From contig DATAID010000092.1 in the NCBI GenBank assembly GCA_036262835.1, positions 1 to 64,000 of the forward strand: 64,000 bases of DNA, in the 5' to 3' direction. The DNA comes from RBG-16-66-20 sp036262835 (lineage in GTDB: Bacteria; Pseudomonadota; Gammaproteobacteria; Burkholderiales; SG8-39). The notes under the pieces were generated by a model. That model searched no databases. It was given only the letters and a program-made list of their open reading frames with translations, and was not told the DNA's origin. Positions 17,128 through 24,590 of this stretch are shown piece by piece (the stretch's first letter is position 1; the number at the start of each line of letters is the position of its first letter). The position numbers and the translations under genes were made by a program.

Positions 17128-18908
17128 GCTACGCCGCGCCCCTGAAGGACATGCGTTTTGCCATGTCGGAGCTCGCCGGCTTCGCCGAGGTGGCCAAGCT
17201 CCCGGGGTATCAGGAAGCGACCCAGGACACGGTGGATGCAATCCTTGAGGAAGCCTCGAAGTTTGCTTCGGAAGTCCTTGATCCATTGAACCATTCTGGT
17301 GACGTCGAAGGCTCCCAGTGGAGCGACGGGAAGGTCACCACCCCCAGGGGCTTCAAGGCGGCCTATCGCCAGTACATCGAGGGCGGCTGGGCGGCGCTGC
17401 CCTTCGACGCGGAGCACGGCGGGCAGGGGCTGCCGAAGCTCGTCGCCACCGCGGTCGAGGAGATGCTGACCTCCTGCAACATGTCCTTCTCGCTTTGCCC
17501 GCTCCTCACCCAGGGCGCGATCCACGCGCTCGAGCTCGCCGGCAGCGACGCGCTCAAGCGCACCTTCCTCGCCAACATGGTGGCCGGGAAGTGGACGGGC
17601 ACCATGAACCTCACCGAGCCGCAGGCCGGCTCCGACCTGGCGCTGGTGAAGACGAGGGCCAAGCCGGCCGGCGACCACTACCTCATCAGCGGCCAGAAGA
17701 TCTTCATCACCTACGGCGAGCACGACATGGCCGAGAACATCGTCCATCTCGTGCTCGCGCGCACGCCCGAAGCGCCCGAAGGCGTGAAGGGCATTTCGCT
17801 TTTCGTGGTGCCGAAGTTCCTGGTGAAGCCCGATGGAACGCTCGGGGAGCGCAACAACGCCAAGTGCGCCTCGATCGAGCACAAGCTCGGCATCCACGCG
17901 AGCCCGACCGCCGTGATGGTGTTCGAGGACGCGAAGGGCTACCTCGTGGGCGAGGAAAACAAGGGCCTCGCCTACATGTTCGTGATGATGAATGCGGCGC
18001 GCTTCTCCGTGGGCCTTGAAGGCATGTCGATCGCCGAGCGCGCGTTCCAGCGCGCGCTCGCGTACGCGAAAGAGCGCCTGCAGGGCAAGGATCTCGTGCA
18101 GGGCGGCAAGACCGTGCCGATCATCCGCCATCCGGACGTGCGCCGGATGCTGATGCTCATGAAATCGCAGACCGAGGCCATGCGGGCCCTCGCCTATGTG
18201 GTCGCGGCTTCCATGGATGTGGCTTCCCGCTCCACGAATCCGGACGAGAAAAAGAAACACCAGGCCTTTGTCGACCTGATGATTCCCGTGGTGAAAGGCT
18301 GGAGCACGGAAACCGGCATCGAGGTCGCCTCGCTCGGCGTGCAGGTGCACGGCGGCATGGGCTTCATCGAGGAAACCGGCGCCGCCCAGCACCTGCGCGA
18401 TGCGCGCATCACGTCGATCTACGAGGGCACCACCGGCATCCAGGCGAGCGACCTCGTCGGCCGCAAGATCGCGCGCGAGGGCGGTGCCACTGTCAAAGAC
18501 TGGGTTTCAGTCCTGAAAGCTTTCGATCACGACCTGGCGAAATCCAGAAATCCCGACATCCAGTCCCTGCGCGCGCATCTGGCAGCGGCCGTGAAAGCGG
18601 TCGAGGAGAGCGTCGCGTTCATCCTCTCCGCCGCGGGCAAGGATCCCAATGCCGCATTTGCGGGCGCCGTGCCGTTCCTGAAGCTCATGGGGATCACGGC
18701 GGGGGGATGGCAGATGGCGCGCGCCGCGCTGATCGCGGAGAAAAAGCTTTCCGGGAGTGAAGACAAACCCTTCCTGGAAGCAAAGATCAAGACCGCCCGT
18801 TTCTTCGGCGATCACGTTCTTTCGCAGGCTCCCGGACTTGCGGCGACCGTGACGAGCGGCTCAGCCGCCGTGATGTCGCTCTCCGACGAGCAGTTCCTCG
18901 CGGCCTAA
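17124..18908 (+). CDS. Acyl-CoA dehydrogenase (DmdC-like, 594 aa)
   Basis: A large acyl-CoA dehydrogenase of the type grouped with 3-methylmercaptopropionyl-CoA dehydrogenase DmdC. The N-terminal segment YAAPLKDMRFAMSEL is characteristic. Core motifs are GTMNLTEPQAGSDLALVKTRA, GQKIFITYGEHDMAENIVHLVLAR, GGMGFIEETGAAQHLRDARI and the catalytic-Glu motif ITSIYEGTTGIQASDLVGRKI. A C-terminal helical extension of ~150 residues follows. Members act on short to medium acyl-CoAs; true DMSP use cannot be claimed from sequence. It is coupled to etfA by an ATGA overlap, so its electron acceptor is encoded with it. The 3' end overlaps the convergent GNAT gene by 4 bases. Confidence 0.93.
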   Translation: MSYAAPLKDMRFAMSELAGFAEVAKLPGYQEATQDTVDAILEEASKFASEVLDPLNHSGDVEGSQWSDGKVTTPRGFKAAYRQYIEGGWAALPFDAEHGGQGLPKLVATAVEEMLTSCNMSFSLCPLLTQGAIHALELAGSDALKRTFLANMVAGKWTGTMNLTEPQAGSDLALVKTRAKPAGDHYLISGQKIFITYGEHDMAENIVHLVLARTPEAPEGVKGISLFVVPKFLVKPDGTLGERNNAKCASIEHKLGIHASPTAVMVFEDAKGYLVGEENKGLAYMFVMMNAARFSVGLEGMSIAERAFQRALAYAKERLQGKDLVQGGKTVPIIRHPDVRRMLMLMKSQTEAMRALAYVVAASMDVASRSTNPDEKKKHQAFVDLMIPVVKGWSTETGIEVASLGVQVHGGMGFIEETGAAQHLRDARITSIYEGTTGIQASDLVGRKIAREGGATVKDWVSVLKAFDHDLAKSRNPDIQSLRAHLAAAVKAVEESVAFILSAAGKDPNAAFAGAVPFLKLMGITAGGWQMARAALIAEKKLSGSEDKPFLEAKIKTARFFGDHVLSQAPGLAATVTSGSAAVMSLSDEQFLAA

Positions 18909-19459
18909 GCCAGGCTGAGCGTCACCCGCGTCACCGTGGGGTCATCGGGATTGCGCCCGAGCGAGTAGCCGAGCGCGCGGCACATCTCGAGCATGTGCCG
19001 GTTGGTCGAGAGCACGTCCCCGTAGATCGTCTTCAGGCCGCGGCTTCGCGCGACGGCGGCCAGCTTCTCCATCAAGCGCCGGCCGATGCCGCGTCCCTGC
19101 CAGGGGTCCGCGATCACGATCGCGAATTCGCAGGTGTCGGGCGCGACAAGGACGTAGCGCGCGACGCCGATCAGGGATTCGTGGCCTTCCAGCATGACTA
19201 CCGCGGCGATCGCCATGTCGCGCGAGTAGTCGATCGTGATCAGGCTCTCGATGTACTCGCGCGTGATGCGCTTGGCGCCGCCGAGGAGGCGGTTATGGCG
19301 CGTGTCGGCCGAGAGGCCGCTCACGAACGCGTGCTCGATGTCGTGATCCTCGCGCCTCAGGGCGCGCAGGGTGACCGCCTGGCCGGTGATCGGCTCGAAC
19401 GCTTCGGTGAGGTCGGGCGGAACTAGAACTTGATTTGCCCGGTGAGGATCTGCTTCCAC
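18905..19459 (-). CDS. GNAT family N-acetyltransferase
   Basis: A GNAT-fold protein of about 170-185 residues. The acetyl-CoA-binding segment reads IVIADPWQGRGIGRRLMEKLAAVARSRG (a Q-x-x-G-x-G/A loop), and the C-terminal strand reads TIYGDVLSTNRHMLEMCRALGYSLG. The N-terminal VTLRALRREDHDIEHAFVSGLSADTRHNRLLGG is typical of the single-domain or fused PAT-like acetyltransferases that act on proteins such as acyl-CoA synthetases. The start is unclear. No standard start lies just before the conserved region, and GTG 19459 (overlapping the upstream gene by 37 bases) is the nearest good one. The substrate is unknown, though the acyl-CoA context makes enzyme acetylation possible. Confidence 0.8.
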   Translation of the reverse strand: MEADPHRANQVLVPPDLTEAFEPITGQAVTLRALRREDHDIEHAFVSGLSADTRHNRLLGGAKRITREYIESLITIDYSRDMAIAAVVMLEGHESLIGVARYVLVAPDTCEFAIVIADPWQGRGIGRRLMEKLAAVARSRGLKTIYGDVLSTNRHMLEMCRALGYSLGRNPDDPTVTRVTLSLA

Positions 19460-19716
19460 ATCACCCAGTCGCCCAGGAAGCTGTAGAGCGGGTGCTTGAA
19501 CGTGGCGGGGCGGTTCTTCTCGAAGAAAAAATGCCCCACCCAGGCCCAGGCGTAGCCCTGCACGAGGCCGACCAGCAGCCACCAGAAATTGAGCGTGGAA
19601 AACGCGTGCAGGACGCAGAGGAGCCCGATCGTGGTGCCGGCGAAATGCAGCCGCCGCGACGTTCGGTTCGAGTGCTCGCTCAGATAAAAGGGGTAGAACT
19701 CGCTGAACGTCTTCAT
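19423..19716 (-). CDS. DUF962 / Mpo1-like membrane protein
   Basis: This 97-residue membrane protein has two or three hydrophobic segments. The conserved His residues of the DUF962 (YGL010w/Mpo1-like) family are present: RRLHFAGTTIG near the N-terminus and AWVGHFFFEKNRPATFKHP in the second half. Yeast Mpo1 is an Fe(II) dioxygenase acting on 2-hydroxy fatty acids. Whether short bacterial versions share that activity is not known. It starts at ATG 19716, two bases after the ETF-QO stop, and its 3' end overlaps the GNAT gene, so the three are one transcription unit. Confidence 0.88.
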   Translation of the reverse strand: MKTFSEFYPFYLSEHSNRTSRRLHFAGTTIGLLCVLHAFSTLNFWWLLVGLVQGYAWAWVGHFFFEKNRPATFKHPLYSFLGDWVMWKQILTGQIKF

Positions 19717-19718
19717 GG

Positions 19719-21347
19719 CTACATGTTCGGGTAGTTGGGGCCGCCGCCGCCCTCGGGTGTGACCCAGACGATGTTCTGGGTGGGATCCTTGATGTCGCAG
19801 GTCTTGCAGTGCACGCAGTTCTGCGCGTTGATCTGCAGCCGCGGGGCGGAATCAGTGTTGACGAACTCGTACACGCCCGCCGGACAGTAGCGCTGCTCCG
19901 GCCCGGCGTACTGCTCGAGGTTCACGCTCACCGGCACGGAAGCGTCCTTCAGCGTCAGGTGCGCCGGCTGGTCCTCGCTGTGGTTCGTATTGGAGAAGGA
20001 GAGATCCGTAAGGCGATCAAAGGTCAGCTTGCCGTCCGGTTTCGGATATTGAATTGGTTTTGATTCACCTTTGGGACGCAACGTTTCATTGTCCGCATGG
20101 TCATGGTGCAGCGTCCACGGCGCCTTGCCGCCGAAGACGATCTGGTCGATGCCGACCATGAGCGTGCCGGTGTAGAGGCCCTTGGACATCCAGGGCTTGA
20201 AGTTGCGCGCGCGATAGAGCTCGTCGAAGAGCCAGCTCTCGCGGAACGCGGCAGGGTAGGCCTCCAGCTTGTCGCTCGAGCGACCCGCTTTCAAGGCTTC
20301 GGCGGCCGCTTCTGCGGCCATCATTCCCGACTTGATCGCGCAGTGGCTGCCCTTGATCCGCGAGGCATTCAGGAAGCCCGCGTCGTCGCCGATCAGGCAG
20401 CCGCCCGGGAAGACGAGCTCGGGCAGCGATTGCAGGCCGCCCGCCGAGATCGCGCGCGCACCGTAGGCGACGCGCTTGCCGCCCTCGAAGAAGCCGCGGA
20501 TCGCCGGATGCGTCTTGTAGCGCTGGAATTCCTCGAATGGGCTGAGGTAGGGATTCGAATAACCCAGGCCGACCACGAAGCCGACCGCGACCTGGTTGTT
20601 CTCGGCGTGATAGAGGAACGAGCCGCCGTAGGTCTCGGAATCGAGCGGCCAGCCGGCCGTATGCACGACGAGGCCCGCCTGGTGCTTCCCGGGCTGGATG
20701 TCCCAGAGCTCCTTCAGGCCGATGCCGTAGACCTGGGGATCCGATCCCTTGCGCAGGTCGAATTTCTTCTCCAGTTGCCGCGCGAGGTTGCCGCGGCAGC
20801 CCTCGGCGAAGAAGGTGTACTTGGCGTGAAGCTCCATGCCCTGCTGGTAGGCATCGGTCTTCTCGCCTTTCTTGTTGATGCCCATGTCGCCGGTGGCGAC
20901 GCCCTTGACCGCGCCCTGGTCGTCGTAGAGCACCTCGGCGCCGGCAAAGCCCGGGAAAATCTCGACGCCCGCGGCCTCGGCCTGCTGTCCGAGCCAGCGG
21001 CAGAAGCTGCCCAGGCTGATGACGTAGTTGCCGTGGTTGCGGAAGCAGGCAGGGAGAAGGAAATTGGGGGTTCTTACTGCTGTTTGTTCCTTCAAGAATA
21101 AAAACCTATCTTCCGTGACCGGAACATTCAGCGGCGCGCCTTTCTCCTTCCAGTCGGGAAAGAGCTCGGCGATGGCGCGCGGGTCCATGACGGCGCCCGA
21201 GAGGATGTGCGCGCCGATCTCGGAGCCTTTCTCGATCAGGCACACCGAGAGCTCGGCATTGAGCTGCTTCAGGCGGATCGCGGCGGCGAGGCCGGCGGGC
21301 CCGCCGCCGACCACCACCACGTCGTACTGCATGGATTCCCGCAGCAT
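19719..21347 (-). CDS. Electron transfer flavoprotein-ubiquinone oxidoreductase
   Basis: This 542-residue membrane-associated iron-sulfur flavoprotein moves electrons from reduced ETF to ubiquinone. The FAD motif VVVVGGGPAGLAAAIRLKQL is at the N-terminus. The central part has FAEGCRGNLARQLEKKFDLRKG, PGGCLIGDDAGFLNASRIKGSHCAIKSGMMAAEAA, and the C-terminus carries four cysteines for the 4Fe-4S cluster (RYCPAGVYEF and NCVHCKTCDIKDPTQNIVWV). The next in-frame ATG is at 21332. A perfect TATAAT on this strand at 21359-21354 would put the transcript start near 21347, so the shorter start at 21332 may be the real one. Confidence 0.95.
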   Translation of the reverse strand: MLRESMQYDVVVVGGGPAGLAAAIRLKQLNAELSVCLIEKGSEIGAHILSGAVMDPRAIAELFPDWKEKGAPLNVPVTEDRFLFLKEQTAVRTPNFLLPACFRNHGNYVISLGSFCRWLGQQAEAAGVEIFPGFAGAEVLYDDQGAVKGVATGDMGINKKGEKTDAYQQGMELHAKYTFFAEGCRGNLARQLEKKFDLRKGSDPQVYGIGLKELWDIQPGKHQAGLVVHTAGWPLDSETYGGSFLYHAENNQVAVGFVVGLGYSNPYLSPFEEFQRYKTHPAIRGFFEGGKRVAYGARAISAGGLQSLPELVFPGGCLIGDDAGFLNASRIKGSHCAIKSGMMAAEAAAEALKAGRSSDKLEAYPAAFRESWLFDELYRARNFKPWMSKGLYTGTLMVGIDQIVFGGKAPWTLHHDHADNETLRPKGESKPIQYPKPDGKLTFDRLTDLSFSNTNHSEDQPAHLTLKDASVPVSVNLEQYAGPEQRYCPAGVYEFVNTDSAPRLQINAQNCVHCKTCDIKDPTQNIVWVTPEGGGGPNYPNM

Positions 21348-21353
21348 GAGGGA

Positions 21354-21359
21354 ATTATA
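21354..21359 (-). promoter_or_regulatory. -10 box between ETF-QO gene and thioesterase gene
   Basis: On the minus strand this is a perfect TATAAT, 7 bases before the ATG at 21347 and 22 bases before the ATG at 21332. The same stretch read forward gives TTATAG/TATAGA close to the thioesterase start. The gap between the two divergent genes is only 14 bases. No -35 is evident. Confidence 0.45.
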
Positions 21360-21361
21360 GA

Positions 21362-21796
21362 ATGGGCTCCATGAGCGCAGACCGACGGCTCGCCCATATC
21401 GAAAGAATCCCGATTCGCTGGGGCGACATGGACGCGATGGGCCATGTCAACAACACCGTGTACTTCCGCTTCATGGAGCAGGCGCGCATCAGCTGGTTCC
21501 GCGCGCTCGTGCCCGAGCGCGAGGCCTGGGTCTCCACCGGCATCGTCATCGCCAACGCGAGCTGCAACTACAAGCGCGCGATGACCTATCCCGGCACCGC
21601 GGAAGTGAGGCTCTATGTCGGCAAGCCCGGCGGCTCGAGCGTCGCGACCCACTACGAGCTGCGCGTCGACGATGATCCGGTTCCTTATGCCGACGGCGCC
21701 GCGCTCGTGGTCTTCGTCGACATGAAGCAGCAGAAATCCAAGCGCATTCCCGAGGCGATCCGCGAGCGCCTGGAGAACGCGAAGGTCGACGCGTGA
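21362..21796 (+). CDS. Acyl-CoA thioesterase (4HBT/YbgC-like hotdog)
   Basis: This 144-residue hotdog-fold thioesterase hydrolyses an acyl-CoA. The signature IRWGDMDAMGHVNNTVYFRFMEQARISWF contains the catalytic Asp of the 4-hydroxybenzoyl-CoA thioesterase/YbgC group. The remainder (VIANASCNYKRAMTYPGTAEVRLYV) matches the fold. Length is typical. ATG 21371 is an alternative start, three codons in. The stop overlaps the GTG of acetoacetyl-CoA synthetase (GTGA), so the two are coupled and probably manage CoA thioester pools. Confidence 0.9.
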   Translation: MGSMSADRRLAHIERIPIRWGDMDAMGHVNNTVYFRFMEQARISWFRALVPEREAWVSTGIVIANASCNYKRAMTYPGTAEVRLYVGKPGGSSVATHYELRVDDDPVPYADGAALVVFVDMKQQKSKRIPEAIRERLENAKVDA

Positions 21797-23709
21797 AGCC
21801 GCTCTGGACCCCTTCGCCCGAGCGGGCCGCGCAGACGCTGCTCGCGCGCTTCATGCAGCGAGCGGGGAAGAAGAGCTATGCCGAGCTGCACCGTTGGTCG
21901 GTGGAGCACAGCGAGGAGTTCTGGACCCTGCTCTGGGAGTTTTGCGGGGTGGTCGGCTCCAAAGGCCCGCGTACCCTGATCAATCCGGGCCGCATGCCGG
22001 GCGCCGTCTGGTTTCCGGAGGGCAGGCTCAACTTCGCCGAGAACCTGCTGCGGCAGCGCGACGACGAGCTCGCGATCTCCTTCTGGGGCGAGGACCGGGT
22101 CAAGCGCCGCTATTCGCGCCGGCAGCTCTACGACCTCGTGTCGCGGCTTGCCCGGGCGCTGCGCGCCGCCGGCGTGAGAAAGGGCGACCGTGTCGCGGGC
22201 TACCTGCCGAACCTCCCCGAGTCGATCGCTGCGACCCTCGCGACCGCGAGCCTCGGCGCGATCTGGTCCTCCTGCTCGCCCGACTTCGGCGTGCAGGGCG
22301 TGCTCGACCGCTTCGGGCAGATCGAGCCCAAGGTGCTTTTCTGCGCCGACGGCTACTTCTATGGCGGCAAGGAGTTCGATTCTCAGGACAAGGTCGCCGA
22401 GCTGCTCACGAGGCTGCCAAGCGTCAAGCAGTGCGTTGTCATGCCGTACGTGGGTGCAAAGGTGAGGGTCGGGGTGTCACTCGAGGAGTTTTTAAAACCC
22501 CATGAAGCAAAAGACATCACCTTCGAACAATGTGAATTCAATCATCCGCTCTACATCCTGTATTCCTCGGGAACCACGGGCGTGCCCAAGTGCATCGTGC
22601 ACGGTACCGGCGGAACGCTGCTCCAGCACCTGAAGGAGCACCAGCTGCAAAGCGATGTGCGGCCGGGCGACCGGCTCTTCTACTTCAGCACCCTGGGCTG
22701 GATGATGTGGAACTGGCTCGTCTCGGGCCTCGCGAGCGGGGCGGCGCTGCTGCTCTACGACGGCTCTCCTTTCGTCGGCCGCGGCCGCATCCTGTTCGAC
22801 TTTGCCGACGTCGAAGGCATGACGCACTTCGGCACTTCGGCGAAGTACATCGACGCGATCGCGAAGATCGGCCTGAAGCCGCGCGAGACGCACAAGCTTG
22901 AGAAGCTGCGCGCGCTCCTTTCCACCGGCTCGCCGCTCTCGCCCGAGGGTTTCGACTACGTTTACGCGAGCGTCAAGGCGGATGTGTGCCTTTCGTCGAT
23001 CTCGGGCGGCACCGACATCGTGTCCTGCTTCGTGCTCGGCAATCCCCTGGGCCCGGTCTGGCGCGGCGAGATCCAGGCGAAGGGCCTCGGGATGGCGGTG
23101 GAAGTCTTCAGCGAGCAGGGGCTGCCTCTCAAGGGCGAAAAGGGCGAGCTCGTCTGCACACGACCTTTTCCGTCGATGCCGGTCGGCTTCTGGAACGACC
23201 CGGATGGCGCGAGATACCGCGCTGCCTATTTCGAGAAATATCCGAATGTCTGGCGCCACGGCGACTGGTGCGAGGAGACCGCGCACGGCGGGATGATCAT
23301 CTACGGCCGCTCCGATGCGGTGCTCAATCCGGGCGGCGTGCGCATCGGCACGGCCGAGATTTACCGGCAGGTCGAGAGCCTCGAGGACGTGGTGGAGTCG
23401 CTCGTCATCGGGCAGGACTGGCAGGGCGATGTCAGGGTGGTGCTGTTCGTGAAGCTGAAGGAGGGTCTTTCGCTGGACGAGGATCTGATTTCCAGGCTGA
23501 AGCAGAAAATCAGGACCAATACGACCCCGCGTCACGTTCCCGACAAGATCCTGCAGGTCGCCGACATCCCGCGCACCAAGAGCGGCAAGATCGTCGAGCT
23601 CGCGGTGCGCGATGTGGTGCACGGCCGGGAGCCCAAGAATCTCGAGGCGCTCGCCAATCCCGAGGCGCTCGACTACTTCCGGGGGCGCCAGGAACTGCGG
23701 CTGCCCTGA
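21793..23709 (+). CDS. Acetoacetyl-CoA synthetase
   Basis: This 638-residue ANL-family ligase converts acetoacetate (or a related 3-oxoacid) to its CoA ester using ATP. The N-terminal PLWTPSPERAAQTLLARFMQ, WSVEHSEEFWTLLWEFCGV and GAVWFPEGRLNFAENLLRQ are hallmarks of AacS. The P-loop is YILYSSGTTGVPKCIVHGTGGTLLQHLKEH, and the C-terminal lysine motif is RTKSGKIVELAVRDVVHG. GTG 21793 overlaps the thioesterase stop. It is the last gene before the biosynthetic cluster, from which it is separated by 129 bases with no convincing promoter. Confidence 0.93.
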   Translation: MKPLWTPSPERAAQTLLARFMQRAGKKSYAELHRWSVEHSEEFWTLLWEFCGVVGSKGPRTLINPGRMPGAVWFPEGRLNFAENLLRQRDDELAISFWGEDRVKRRYSRRQLYDLVSRLARALRAAGVRKGDRVAGYLPNLPESIAATLATASLGAIWSSCSPDFGVQGVLDRFGQIEPKVLFCADGYFYGGKEFDSQDKVAELLTRLPSVKQCVVMPYVGAKVRVGVSLEEFLKPHEAKDITFEQCEFNHPLYILYSSGTTGVPKCIVHGTGGTLLQHLKEHQLQSDVRPGDRLFYFSTLGWMMWNWLVSGLASGAALLLYDGSPFVGRGRILFDFADVEGMTHFGTSAKYIDAIAKIGLKPRETHKLEKLRALLSTGSPLSPEGFDYVYASVKADVCLSSISGGTDIVSCFVLGNPLGPVWRGEIQAKGLGMAVEVFSEQGLPLKGEKGELVCTRPFPSMPVGFWNDPDGARYRAAYFEKYPNVWRHGDWCEETAHGGMIIYGRSDAVLNPGGVRIGTAEIYRQVESLEDVVESLVIGQDWQGDVRVVLFVKLKEGLSLDEDLISRLKQKIRTNTTPRHVPDKILQVADIPRTKSGKIVELAVRDVVHGREPKNLEALANPEALDYFRGRQELRLP

Positions 23710-23838
23710 GCCGCGCGGCTGCGCTTCGCGCCTGCCGCAACAATCGCCGGGCGGTTCGGACTACGGTTTAAGCCATCCGGCTCAAATTGCCGGTCATATT
23801 CCGAAAGGTCGCTTCCCTAAGCTTCCCAGACACTGCAG

Positions 23839-24558
23839 ATGGGAAGCGACTCGGAGATGTACGACTCTGTGGAAGTCGTGGTGGCCCGGCTTGAGGCGGG
23901 CGCCGCGGAGATTCGGGCGGGATCGAAGCTGCTTTGTGCGGGCGAGCAGGCGCGCGCGGCGCGCTTCGCGCTGGAGCGCGACCGGAACCGCTACATCGCG
24001 GCGCGCTCGCGCCTGCGCCGGCTGCTGGCCGAGCGCCTGGGCGAGCGCCCGCAAGCCGTCGAGCTCGTCTACGGCAAGCGCGGCAAGCCCGCGCTCGCGC
24101 CCAGGTTCGCCGGGACCGGGCTGCGCTTCAACCTCACGCACTGCGACGATGTCGCGGTCTACGCCTTCACGCACGAGCGGGAAGTGGGCGTCGATGTCGA
24201 GGCCGTGCGCCCGCTGCGCGACGCGGACGACGTCGCGGCGCGCTTTTTTTCGCCGCAGGAAAATCTCGCCTACCGCTCGCTTCCGGCAGCCGAGCGCCCG
24301 CAGGGCTTCTTCAACTGCTGGACGCGCAAGGAAGCTTTCGTCAAGGCGCTCGGCGGGGGACTGCACCTCCCGCTCGATCGCTTCGATGTCTCGCTCTCGC
24401 CGCACGAGCCGCCGCGCCTTCTGCGCGTGGGGTGCAAGCCGGGCGACCGTTGCGGCTGGCTGCTGATCGGCCTGCAGCCCGGGCCGGGGCTGACCGGCGC
24501 CGTGGTCGTTCGCTCGCAGGAGAGCTCGAGGGCAGGTGAGCCAAGGACGCTCCACTGA
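23839..24558 (+). CDS. 4'-phosphopantetheinyl transferase (Sfp/Gsp type)
   Basis: This 239-residue Sfp-type enzyme moves phosphopantetheine from CoA to the Ser of carrier domains. Family marks are LRFNLTHCDDVAVYAF, EREVGVDVEAVRPL (Mg-binding Asp/Glu) and FNCWTRKEAFVKALGGGL (the W-x-x-KEA-x-x-K signature). It opens a cluster with three carrier domains (Ser residues in the proteins at 24591, 29250 and 31089), so it is very probably their dedicated activator. ATG 23857 is an alternative start giving MYDSVEVVVARLEAG; neither has a strong ribosome site. The last base of the codon before its stop forms CTGA, a possible unusual start for the next protein. Confidence 0.92.
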   Translation: MGSDSEMYDSVEVVVARLEAGAAEIRAGSKLLCAGEQARAARFALERDRNRYIAARSRLRRLLAERLGERPQAVELVYGKRGKPALAPRFAGTGLRFNLTHCDDVAVYAFTHEREVGVDVEAVRPLRDADDVAARFFSPQENLAYRSLPAAERPQGFFNCWTRKEAFVKALGGGLHLPLDRFDVSLSPHEPPRLLRVGCKPGDRCGWLLIGLQPGPGLTGAVVVRSQESSRAGEPRTLH

Positions 24559-24590
24559 GATCCGCCCGCCTCACCGTCGGCCTGCGCTCC

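Noticed and set aside
23710..23838. Promoter for the biosynthetic cluster in the gap after acetoacetyl-CoA synthetase
   Set aside because: TTGCCG at 23787 has no -10-like hexamer at 16-18 bases and no other pair fits. I report no promoter here.
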